Positions 1 to 5,804 of a DNA stretch of 5,867 nt are shown here, piece by piece. Within the stretch, counting starts at the first letter, position 1, and the number at the start of each line of letters is the position of its first letter. Location: positions 1 to 5,867 of the forward strand of contig JAEYRZ010000090.1 in the NCBI GenBank assembly GCA_023435265.1, written 5' to 3'. This stretch comes from Pseudomonadota bacterium. Its GTDB lineage: Bacteria; Desulfobacterota; Desulfobacteria; Desulfobacterales; Desulfosarcinaceae. The translations under genes and the position numbers were made by a program. The notes under the pieces were generated by a model that made no database searches, had not been told where the DNA came from, and saw nothing but the letters and a program-made list of their open reading frames with translations.

Positions 1-1072
1 AGTTCAAACGGGCCAGATCCCGGAAACCGGTGCCCCCCAATGCGGCCATGTACATGGCCGCGGCCGTGGCGCACAATCCCTGGTTGGAGCAGATGTTGCT
101 GGTGGCCTTTTCGCGCCGGATATGCTGCTCGCGTGTGGAAAGGGTCAGGACGAAGCCGCGTTCGCCGGACAAGTCGACGGTCTTCCCGACCAGGCGCCCG
201 GGCATATTGCGCACATACTTGTCGCGGGTGGCGAAGACCCCCAGGGCCGGCCCGCCGAAAGAGCGGGGAATCCCCAGGCTCTGACCTTCGCCGCAGACGA
301 TGTCGGCCCCGTAGCTGCCCGGCGCTTTGTAAAGACCGAACGCCAGCGGTTCCGTGAAGCCGACGATCATCAGTGTCCTGGGATCGGCGTGCACCGCCGC
401 TTCGACTGCGGCGAGATCTTCCACACAGCCGAAGAAATTGGGCGATTGCACGGCCACCGCGGCCAATTCGGCCGGATCGCCGACTGCGGACAGATCGGTG
501 CGGCCGTTTTCGTCGTAGTCCAACTCGGTCACCGTGAAGCCGGTCGGCCGGAAGTAGGTTTCCACCACGCGGCGGTAAAGCGGATGAACGGCGCGCGAGA
601 GTGCCACGCGCTTGCGCCGGGTGATCCGCACGGCCATGAGCAGCGCCTCCGCAAGGGCCGACGCCCCGTCGTACATCGAGGCGTTGGCCGCCTCCATGGC
701 CAGGAGGCGCGTTATCAGGGTCTGATATTCGAATATGGCCTGCAGCGTGCCCTGGCTCACTTCAGGCTGGTACGGCGTGTAGGCGGTGAAAAGTTCGCCG
801 CGCCGCAGGAGTTGTTTGTTCATCTCCGGGATGAAATGGTCATAGCTGCCGGCGCCCAGAAACAGCAGGTACTCCGGCGCGGCGGCGGTTGCGGCGGCCA
901 AGACGTCCATGTGGCGGTCCAGGGCCCATTCACTCAGCGGCGCAGGCAGTGCGAGCGGCTCCGTGCGGCGGCACTCGGCCGGTATGGCGGCGAACAGATC
1001 GTCCAGCGTACGGGCGCCTACGGCCGCAAGCATCGTGGCGATATCGGATTCGGTGTGGGGTAAGTAGCGCAT
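1..1072 (-). CDS. gcvPA: Glycine dehydrogenase (decarboxylating) subunit 1, GcvPA; 3' end cut by window edge
   Basis: This is the N-terminal-half subunit of the split P-protein of the glycine cleavage system. Together with GcvPB, which carries the PLP-binding lysine, it decarboxylates glycine in the cytoplasm and passes the aminomethyl group to lipoylated GcvH. I translated 357 codons from the ATG at 1072-1070 to the left edge without a stop. The family is usually about 440-450 residues, so roughly 90 C-terminal residues lie outside. Family motifs seen: FLGAGSYDHFIP (residues 71-82), AYTPYQPEVSQGTLQ (97-111), NASMYDGASA (130-139), QSPNFFGCVED (209-219), GEGQSLGIPRSFGGP (261-275) and REQHIRREKATSNICSNQ (314-331). 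The start is fixed by AGGAG at 1080-1076, three bases upstream, and by the typical N-terminus MRYLPHTESDI. It is third in the gcvT-gcvH-gcvPA order; gcvPB is expected next, outside the window. The reading frame shows no damage. Confidence 0.96.
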   Translation of the reverse strand, partial: MRYLPHTESDIATMLAAVGARTLDDLFAAIPAECRRTEPLALPAPLSEWALDRHMDVLAAATAAAPEYLLFLGAGSYDHFIPEMNKQLLRRGELFTAYTPYQPEVSQGTLQAIFEYQTLITRLLAMEAANASMYDGASALAEALLMAVRITRRKRVALSRAVHPLYRRVVETYFRPTGFTVTELDYDENGRTDLSAVGDPAELAAVAVQSPNFFGCVEDLAAVEAAVHADPRTLMIVGFTEPLAFGLYKAPGSYGADIVCGEGQSLGIPRSFGGPALGVFATRDKYVRNMPGRLVGKTVDLSGERGFVLTLSTREQHIRREKATSNICSNQGLCATAAAMYMAALGGTGFRDLARLN

Positions 1073-1136
1073 CGTCTCCTCACTTCCTCGGCGAAGCAAA
1101 GGCAATCCGGGTCGTCCTTGCGTTCGCCCGGGCATG

Positions 1137-1166
1137 GCCGCTGGACGCCGGCGCGCGCCCTGCGGC
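1137..1166 (-). other. GC-rich potential hairpin in the gcvH-gcvPA gap
   Basis: The 99-bp gap between the gcvH stop and the gcvPA start holds an outer 5-bp inverted repeat (GCCGC 1137-1141 / GCGGC 1162-1166) around a perfect 10-bp palindrome, GGCGCGCGCC (1150-1159). No T-run follows on the minus strand, so it does not look like an intrinsic terminator. It could stabilise or pause the transcript between the two genes, or simply reflect high GC. No coding sequence is evident in the gap. Confidence 0.3.
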
Positions 1167-1171
1167 GGCAA

Positions 1172-1570
1172 TTACTTCTGAAGGGTCGCCAGATAAGCCT
1201 TCCGATCCATCATTTTATCCCATTCGGCCGCGTCGGACGGTTTGATCTTCAGCATCCACCCGGCGCCGTAAGGATCGGTGTTGACCAGTTCGGGGCTGTT
1301 CTCGAGTGCGGTGTTGACGGCCACCACCTCGCCGCCCACCGGCATGAACAACTCGGAAACCGCCTTGACCGACTCGACGGTCCCGAACTCGCTGCCTTGT
1401 TCGAAGTTGGCGCCCTGTTCAGGCAACTCCACGAAAACGATGTCCCCCAACTGGTCCTGGGCGTAGTCGTTGATGCCGATGACGAAGAGGTCGCCTTCGC
1501 GACGGGCCCATTCATGGTCCTGGCTGTAACGAACGTCTTCGGGCAACTTGAGGTCTTGGATCTCTTTCAT
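1172..1570 (-). CDS. gcvH: Glycine cleavage system H protein (lipoyl carrier)
   Basis: This 132-residue protein is the mobile lipoyl carrier that shuttles the aminomethyl group from P-protein to T-protein and the reduced dithiol to dihydrolipoamide dehydrogenase. Full family length and fold signatures are present: RYSQDHEWARREGD near residues 14-27, IGINDYAQDQLGDIVFVELPE (31-51), the lipoylation hairpin GTVESVKAVSEL (63-74) with the acceptor Lys69, and the C-terminal NTDPYGAGWMLKI stretch (about residues 97-109). The start is well supported by AAAGGAGG at 1583-1576, five bases before the ATG. It follows gcvT after a 208-bp gap and precedes gcvPA by 99 bp, an intermediate position suiting a carrier used by both flanking enzymes. 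The protein should need lipoate attachment by LplA or LipB/LipA; none of these is encoded here. Nothing in the protein looks abnormal. Confidence 0.98.
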   Translation of the reverse strand: MKEIQDLKLPEDVRYSQDHEWARREGDLFVIGINDYAQDQLGDIVFVELPEQGANFEQGSEFGTVESVKAVSELFMPVGGEVVAVNTALENSPELVNTDPYGAGWMLKIKPSDAAEWDKMMDRKAYLATLQK

Positions 1571-1609
1571 GGAGTCCTCCTTTGCTTAATTAGGTCATCG
1601 TAGCCTTAC

Positions 1610-1637
1610 GGCGATTCGAGGGTGCAGTGAAATCGCC
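1610..1637. repeat. Inverted repeat upstream of gcvH
   Basis: GGCGATT (1610-1616) and AATCGCC (1631-1637) form a perfect 7-bp inverted repeat with a 14-base loop, ending about 27 bases before the gcvH Shine-Dalgarno (reading the minus strand). It could be a hairpin in the gcvH leader or a regulator site. Function is not shown by the sequence. Confidence 0.4.
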
Positions 1638-1706
1638 GAATGATTCGCAAGCATTCCTGGGGAGACGGGTCGGTTGTTTTTCGGGGCCGCGCGAAGAATA
1701 GGTTTC

Positions 1707-1743
1707 TTTCAGCAGGGCCCATTGTGAACTGCTTCGGCTGAAA
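1707..1743. repeat. Inverted repeat in the gcvT-gcvH gap
   Basis: TTTCAGC (1707-1713) and GCTGAAA (1737-1743) are a perfect 7-bp inverted repeat separated by 23 bases. The long spacer fits a dyad-type protein-binding site or a large-loop RNA stem. A weak sigma70-like pair overlaps it on the minus strand (TTGCAT, 17-base spacer, CACAAT), which might give gcvH a secondary promoter, but the -35 matches only 3 of 6 positions. Confidence 0.35.
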
Positions 1744-1754
1744 ATGCAATCCCC

Positions 1755-1775
1755 GATCGGATTATTCCCCCGATC
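1755..1775 (-). other. Hairpin immediately after the gcvT stop codon
   Basis: GATCGG (1755-1760) and CCGATC (1770-1775) form a perfect 6-bp stem with a 9-base loop, three bases past the gcvT stop on the minus strand. The bases after it (GGGGATTGCATTTTC on the minus strand) include only a late, short T-run, so it is at best a weak or partial terminator. It may act as an attenuator, a processing site or a 3'-end stabiliser between gcvT and gcvH-gcvPA. Confidence 0.35.
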
Positions 1776-1778
1776 ACA

Positions 1779-3047
1779 TCAGGGGTTCATGAAGTGCTTC
1801 AGCGGCCGTCGTGCCGTGCGCGCCGGACGGATATCGGCCACGATCTGCACTTCCACGGTCCGTCGCGAATCGTGCAGCGCAATCCGCTGGCCGGCCGCGA
1901 TGGGTTCCTGCACATAAACGAAACCGCAGCACAAGCCGCGGGGCATCCAGACGGACGGACGATCAGGACTGGCGATACTGAACACCTCGCCCTCGTGGCG
2001 CCCGATGGCCATGTCCGTGGTGCAGGTCAGCACCTTGCCGATCGTCCGTCCGTCGCGGGTCTTCACCGCGGCCGAATCGGCGGCCACCTTGCGGGCGTCG
2101 TAACCCACGAAGGGCAGCGTATACGGCGCATCCTGAGCGTTCAGCAGCGCCTGGTCACCGATGAACGATTTGGTGAAACGGCGCTGATCGGGCGCGTAGG
2201 GCAGCGCAAACGGCCAGGGATGGCGGACGAAAGGCCAATGGCCGATATCCTGATGCGACAGCGGCAGCACCGCCCCGGCGCGCAGTGAATCACGGGCCGC
2301 CAAACCGCAGGCCGTCACCCCGGACGGACGGCCGGCTTCCAGTAATGTTTCCCATAGACGGCCGGCTTGATCGAGCGGGCAGAACAGTTCAAAGCCGATC
2401 TCTCCTGTATATCCCGTCCGCGACACAAGGGCGCTGGTGCCGTTTTTAAACGCAACCGGCGTCCGGCCGCCATCCGACCGGAAGTCGCCCTTGAATGCGA
2501 AATAAGGAAGATGGCTGAAGACCTGATCGGGATCTTTCAACAGCGATTGCAGCATGCGCACCGAAAGGGGGCCCTGCACGTCGATTTTGCCCAGGCGGTC
2601 GGTCCAGTCCGTGATGGTCAGCCGGCGGTCTCCCTTGTGCCGCCCGAGATGCGCGGCCACTGGAGCGCCCATGCCCGCGTTGACCACCACCATGTACTCG
2701 GATCCGCCCAGCATGAATACAATCGCATCGTCGATGACGTGGCCCTGTGCGTCGAGAAAGGCGCCATAGACGCAGCGTCCCTCGGTCAAAGCCTCCTGGC
2801 GCGGCCCGCAGCAGGCCTTCAAGTCTTTGGTGAAGCAGTATTGCAGCAGGTCGTACGCATCCGGCCCCTGCAGGGTGAGCACCGCCATATGGCACGTGTC
2901 GAACAGGCCGGCCCGGGTGAGTACGGCCAGGTGTTCGTCCTTGGCGGAAGCATACCACATCGGCATGCTGTAGCCGCCGAACACGGCCATCTGGGCATGA
3001 TGGTCGCAGTGCCAGGAGTGCAGCGGGGTTTTCCGGGGTTCGGGCAT
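1779..3047 (-). CDS. gcvT: Aminomethyltransferase, glycine cleavage T protein (divergent, long form)
   Basis: T-protein transfers the methylene group from aminomethyl-lipoyl GcvH to tetrahydrofolate, releasing ammonia. At 422 residues it is longer than the usual 360-375. Family signatures: TPLHSWH and GGYSMPMWYASAKDEHLAV near the N-terminus (7-13, 24-42), GLFDTCHM (47-54), the VIDDAIVF segment (104-111) with the catalytic-type Asp pair 106-107, GKIDVQGP (153-160), SRTGYTGEIGFEL (209-221) and CGLAARDSLR (247-256). After that it departs from the family: the usual RLEAGMxLYG stretch is replaced by AGAVLPLSHQDIG (257-269) and a WPF-rich insert (HWPFVRHPWPFALPY, 270-284). A recognisable IGKVLTCTTDMAIG (336-349) and C-terminal beta domain follow. 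AAAGGAGGTT at 3060-3051, five bases from the ATG, fixes the start. It is the first gene of the minus-strand operon. An alternative is a related folate-dependent aminomethyltransferase or demethylating enzyme, but the linked gcvH and gcvPA favour true GcvT. Confidence 0.92.
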   Translation of the reverse strand: MPEPRKTPLHSWHCDHHAQMAVFGGYSMPMWYASAKDEHLAVLTRAGLFDTCHMAVLTLQGPDAYDLLQYCFTKDLKACCGPRQEALTEGRCVYGAFLDAQGHVIDDAIVFMLGGSEYMVVVNAGMGAPVAAHLGRHKGDRRLTITDWTDRLGKIDVQGPLSVRMLQSLLKDPDQVFSHLPYFAFKGDFRSDGGRTPVAFKNGTSALVSRTGYTGEIGFELFCPLDQAGRLWETLLEAGRPSGVTACGLAARDSLRAGAVLPLSHQDIGHWPFVRHPWPFALPYAPDQRRFTKSFIGDQALLNAQDAPYTLPFVGYDARKVAADSAAVKTRDGRTIGKVLTCTTDMAIGRHEGEVFSIASPDRPSVWMPRGLCCGFVYVQEPIAAGQRIALHDSRRTVEVQIVADIRPARTARRPLKHFMNP

Positions 3048-3150
3048 GGTAACCTCCTTTGAAGGACCTGCTTCGCCGGCCTTTCCGGTTCCGGCTCAGA
3101 AACGAACCACAGGCCTGCGTTGCGCAAGCGGAAGTATACGATCTGGATTA
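3048..3150 (-). other. gcvT 5' leader (about 100 nt)
   Basis: This is the untranslated leader expected from the predicted gcvT promoter. It contains small dyads: GCCGG/CCGGC (3075-3079 / 3091-3095), GAAG/CTTC (3061-3064 / 3071-3074) just ahead of the ribosome site, and the palindrome TTGCGCAA (3120-3127). I looked for the conserved core of glycine riboswitches (the CCGAAGG-GCAA type segment) and did not see it. No small ORF with a credible ribosome site stands out. Confidence 0.4.
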
Positions 3151-3156
3151 AGGCGA

Positions 3157-3209
3157 AGTGTAATGAAAACTGATTGAATAGTCAAAAAGTAAATTAAAAA
3201 TTAACTTAT
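3157..3209 (-). promoter_or_regulatory. Sigma70-type promoter for the gcvT-gcvH-gcvPA operon, with UP-like A/T tract
   Basis: On the minus strand, TTGACT (3185-3180, 5 of 6 to the -35 consensus) and TACACT (3162-3157, 4 of 6 to the -10) are separated by exactly 17 bases. Directly upstream lies an A/T-only run (about 3191-3204, AAATTAAAAATTAA read on the plus strand) in the position of an RNA polymerase alpha-subunit UP element. Transcription would begin near 3150, leaving a leader of about 100 nt before gcvT. Confidence 0.6.
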
Positions 3210-3279
3210 AGATCACAACGGCGACTGGAAATTGATTTTATCAGCACCCGTTCTTCCATTTGGCGTTCTTGCTGCCGTT

Positions 3280-3300
3280 TCCGCGGTGGTGGCGGATTTT
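3280..3300 (+). other. Small terminator-like hairpin upstream of lpdA
   Basis: TCCGC (3280-3284) and GCGGA (3292-3296) form a 5-bp GC-rich stem with a 7-base loop, followed at once by TTTT (3297-3300) on the plus strand. It sits upstream of the predicted lpdA promoter. It would matter only if a more distal plus-strand promoter (for example near TATAGA at 3207-3212) is used, in which case it could attenuate, or insulate lpdA from stray transcription. The stem is short, so this is tentative. Confidence 0.25.
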
Positions 3301-3302
3301 GC

Positions 3303-3330
3303 TTGCCAAATACCATCATACTCTCATAAC
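3303..3330 (+). promoter_or_regulatory. Candidate sigma70-type promoter for lpdA
   Basis: TTGCCA (3303-3308, 5 of 6 to the -35) and CATAAC (3325-3330, 4 of 6 to the -10) are separated by 16 bases on the plus strand. Transcription would start near 3337, giving a leader of about 43 nt to the lpdA ATG. It is back to back with the gcvT promoter, about 120 bp apart, so one regulator bound between them could control both units. Confidence 0.45.
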
Positions 3331-3366
3331 TGGGTGTCAAATTTTTCCGACCTGAGCGATTTGAAG

Positions 3367-3375
3367 AAAGGTGAT
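3367..3375 (+). promoter_or_regulatory. Ribosome binding site that decides the lpdA start
   Basis: AAAGGTGAT matches both ends of the extended anti-Shine-Dalgarno complement and lies four bases before the ATG at 3380. The alternative in-frame GTG at 3371 falls inside this site and would leave no proper spacing, so ATG 3380 is preferred. Confidence 0.6.
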
Positions 3376-3379
3376 CGCG

Positions 3380-4792
3380 ATGACAGTCCGCATTGCAGTG
3401 ATCGGAGCCGGCCCGGGCGGTTATGCGGCTGCGGCCAGGGCGGCCCAACTCGGCGCCCGCGTGTGCCTGGTCGAAAAGGAAGGCATCGGAGGGACATGCC
3501 TCCATCGTGGATGTATCCCGTCCAAGGTCCTGAAGACTTCGGCCGAACTGTTCGGACGCATCCAGCAGGCCGATCAATTCGGCATCCGCCTGGAAGGTGC
3601 GGCGGGCATCGATCTGGCGGCCCTCATGGCACGCAAACGGCGCATTATCCAGACTCAATCCGAGGGGATTGCGCATCTGCTCCACCGCCATGGGGTCACG
3701 CTGGTCAGGGGCACGGCGCATATCGCCGGGCCGGGCCGAATCGCTGTGACCGAGGATGGCGGCGGGCATCGGATAATCGAATGGGAGCGGCTGATTATTG
3801 CAGCGGGCACGATCCCGGCAGCCCTGCCGGGGATCCCCTTCGACGGCCGCACCGTCATCTCCAGCGATCATGCCCTCGACCTGCCGGCCCTCCCCGAATC
3901 GCTGCTGATTGTCGGCGGCGGCGTCATCGGCTGTGAATTCGCTTGCATTCTCTCGGCAATGGGTTGCCGGGTGACCATGGTGGAGGCTCTGGACCGGTTG
4001 CTGCCGCTGCCGTCGATCGATGCGGATTGCTCCAAGGTCCTTCTGCGCGAAATGAAAAAGCGCAAGATCCGAGTGCTGCTGGGACATGGCGTGAACCGGG
4101 CCGCCTCGAGCGCAAACGGAATCGACGTGACGGCCGCCCCCCTGAACGGCGAAGGTCCGGGGCAACACCTGCATGCAGACCGGATGCTGGTGTGCATCGG
4201 CCGGCGGCCGGACACGGCCGGCCTGGGCCTCGACCAACTGGGGCTGCAGTGCAGCCCGCAAGGGTGGATCGACGCGGATGCCGGACTGCGGACCAGCATT
4301 CCGGGTGTTTATGCCATCGGCGACATTTTGGGACCTCAAAAGGTCATGCTGGCCCATGTGGCCTCGACCGAAGGCCGCATTGCCGCTGAAAACGCGCTGG
4401 GAGCCGATCAGGTCATGCGATACGATGCGGTGCCCTCGGCGATTTTCACCATGCCCGAGGTGGCCGCGGTAGGTCTCTCGGAAGCGCAGGCGCACACCGC
4501 CGGCCTCGATGCGCGCTCGGAAACGGTGCTGTTCCGCATTATCGGCAAGGCCCAGGTCCTGGGTGAATTGGCCGGCGAGGCCAAGATCGTGTTCGAAGCG
4601 CACAGCGGCCGACTTCTGGGGGCGCATTTTATTGGTCCCCAGGCCACCGATCTGATTGCCGAAGCCACCCTGGCGGTGACCAAAGGCTATACCATCCACG
4701 AACTGGCGGATACCATCCACGCCCATCCAACGCTGGCCGAGATCATGGGCGAAGCCGCCCTCAAATCCGCCGGGAAGGCCTTGCACGGGTGA
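3380..4792 (+). CDS. lpdA: Dihydrolipoamide dehydrogenase (L-protein / E3)
   Basis: This FAD flavoprotein reoxidises the dihydrolipoyl arm of GcvH, and of 2-oxoacid dehydrogenase E2 subunits, using NAD+. From ATG 3380 it has 470 residues, normal for the family. Seen in order: FAD-binding GAGPGG (residues 9-14), the redox-active disulfide GGTCLHRGCIPSK with Cys40 and Cys45, the NAD-binding GGGVIG (179-184) followed by acidic Glu202 of MVEAL, the second FAD motif YAIGDI (311-316), and the C-terminal dimer interface HAHPTLAEIMGEA with the catalytic pair His449 and Glu454. All catalytic residues are intact. An in-frame GTG at 3371 would add three residues but has no spaced ribosome site. It is transcribed away from gcvT, and no 2-oxoacid dehydrogenase genes are visible, so a dedicated role in glycine cleavage is the natural inference. 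The EamA transporter follows 24 bp later. Confidence 0.97.
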   Translation: MTVRIAVIGAGPGGYAAAARAAQLGARVCLVEKEGIGGTCLHRGCIPSKVLKTSAELFGRIQQADQFGIRLEGAAGIDLAALMARKRRIIQTQSEGIAHLLHRHGVTLVRGTAHIAGPGRIAVTEDGGGHRIIEWERLIIAAGTIPAALPGIPFDGRTVISSDHALDLPALPESLLIVGGGVIGCEFACILSAMGCRVTMVEALDRLLPLPSIDADCSKVLLREMKKRKIRVLLGHGVNRAASSANGIDVTAAPLNGEGPGQHLHADRMLVCIGRRPDTAGLGLDQLGLQCSPQGWIDADAGLRTSIPGVYAIGDILGPQKVMLAHVASTEGRIAAENALGADQVMRYDAVPSAIFTMPEVAAVGLSEAQAHTAGLDARSETVLFRIIGKAQVLGELAGEAKIVFEAHSGRLLGAHFIGPQATDLIAEATLAVTKGYTIHELADTIHAHPTLAEIMGEAALKSAGKALHG

Positions 4793-4803
4793 TCCCCCGA
4801 CCT

Positions 4804-4807
4804 GGAG
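4804..4807 (+). promoter_or_regulatory. Ribosome binding site supporting the TTG start of the EamA transporter
   Basis: GGAG lies nine bases before the TTG at 4817. No in-frame ATG exists until residue 33, at the beginning of the first membrane helix. The ATG at 4810 is out of frame and stops after six codons. Confidence 0.5.
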
Positions 4808-4816
4808 CGATGTACA

Positions 4817-5797
4817 TTGGACAAAAATGATCCGATCAGCAGGCAAGACCTCGGTGCCGGTACACCGAACGCGGAGGCGGGCCTGCCTCGATCCCGGCTC
4901 GATCTCACCGCCATGCTGGTGCTGGTCCTGCTGTGCGCGAGCTGGGGTTTGCAGCAGGTGACCATCAAGTATACCAATGAAGGCATTTCGCCGTTGCTGC
5001 AGGGCGGTTTGCGCTCGATCGGCGCGACCGTTTTAATCTGGTTGTGGATGGCCACGCGGCGCCAGACCATATTCCAGAAGGACGGGACGCTCTTGTGGGG
5101 ACTGGCCGCCGGGATGCTCTTCACTTTTGAATTTCTGCTGATTTATCGGGGTCTGGCACTGACGAGCGCCTCGCGTGCGGTCGTCTTTCTCTACACGATG
5201 CCATTTTTCACCGCTTTGGGGGTGATGCTCTTTATACCGGGAGAACGCTTGGCGCTGATCCAGGTGCTGGGTCTGGGCTGCGCCTTCGGCGGCATCGTGG
5301 CAGCCTTCAGCGAGTCCCTGAGCGGCTCCGACTCCCGCATGCTGTCGGGCGATATCATGATGGTGGGCGGCGCCCTCCTGTGGGCCGTGGTCACCATCAT
5401 GCTCAAAGCGACCCCGCTTGCCCGCATCACGCCGGCCAAGGCTCTGCTCTACCAGCTGGGCGTCTCGGCGCTGATGCTGCCGCTGCTTTCGTGGCTGTCC
5501 GGAGAGCCGGGAATTATTCGCCTGACGCCGCTGATCGTCGCCTGCCTGCTGTATCAGATCGTCTGGGTGGCCTTTATCACCTATCTTCTGTGGTTCTGGC
5601 TGATTATGACCTATCCCGCGTCGCAGCTGGCCGCGTTCATTTTCCTGACACCGCTTTTCGGAGTCCTGTTCGGCGCGCTGCTGCTCCATGAACCGGTGGG
5701 CTGGGCCCTTTGGGCCGCCCTTGTGCTGGTGGCGGCCGGCATTTATCTGGTCAACTGGCCCGGCGCGCGGCAGGCGCGGAGGATCTCTCGGACCTAG
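4817..5797 (+). CDS. EamA/DMT-family membrane transporter
   Basis: This 326-residue inner-membrane protein belongs to the drug/metabolite transporter superfamily, which includes many amino acid and metabolite exporters. After a polar N-terminal tail of about 30 residues, ten hydrophobic helices can be placed roughly at 31-48, 61-79, 92-113, 116-139, 147-166, 179-197, 207-227, 237-263, 266-289 and 294-313. They form two five-helix EamA repeats. Typical motifs are ASWGLQQVTIKY in helix 1, YRGLALTSASRAVVFLYTMPFFTAL across helices 3-4, split at about residues 110-134, and the second-repeat counterpart PASQLAAFIFLTPLFGVLFG (267-286) followed by LLLHEPV. The TTG start is chosen because GGAG sits nine bases upstream and no usable ATG exists before helix 1. 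Only 24 bp separate it from lpdA, so co-transcription is likely. The substrate cannot be read from sequence; export of glycine or another amino acid is only a guess from context. Confidence 0.9.
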   Translation: MDKNDPISRQDLGAGTPNAEAGLPRSRLDLTAMLVLVLLCASWGLQQVTIKYTNEGISPLLQGGLRSIGATVLIWLWMATRRQTIFQKDGTLLWGLAAGMLFTFEFLLIYRGLALTSASRAVVFLYTMPFFTALGVMLFIPGERLALIQVLGLGCAFGGIVAAFSESLSGSDSRMLSGDIMMVGGALLWAVVTIMLKATPLARITPAKALLYQLGVSALMLPLLSWLSGEPGIIRLTPLIVACLLYQIVWVAFITYLLWFWLIMTYPASQLAAFIFLTPLFGVLFGALLLHEPVGWALWAALVLVAAGIYLVNWPGARQARRISRT

Positions 5798-5804
5798 CCC
5801 GCAG

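Noticed and set aside
122..1063. A 313-codon open frame on the plus strand opposite gcvPA
   Set aside because: It is a mirror of the gcvPA codon pattern, has no family resemblance and starts inside the gene without a ribosome site.
1571..1778. Glycine riboswitch between gcvT and gcvH, or in the gcvT leader (3048-3150)
   Set aside because: Glycine riboswitches often precede gcv operons, so both regions were read for the conserved aptamer core (CCGAAGG...GCAA type). It is absent in both.
1794..3062. Two long plus-strand open frames opposite gcvT
   Set aside because: They have no recognisable domain and are fully explained as antisense shadows of gcvT.
3213..3219. CRP-like half site (TGTGATC on the minus strand) in the divergent region
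   Set aside because: There is no matching TCACA half at the right spacing, so it is not supported as a CRP/FNR-family site.
3261..3273. Sigma54-like promoter (TGGC...TTGC) upstream of lpdA
   Set aside because: TGGC at 3261 and TTGC at 3269 are three bases too close for the invariant -24/-12 spacing.
4810..4830. ATG at 4810 as the start of the transporter or of a leader peptide
   Set aside because: It is out of frame with the transporter and reaches a stop after six codons, with the GGAG only two bases away.
3206..4846. A 546-codon open frame on the minus strand covering all of lpdA
   Set aside because: It is antisense to a gene with every catalytic motif intact. Long antisense frames are expected from the GC-rich third-position bias here, and its translation is rich in Arg, Gln, Gly and His with no recognisable domain.
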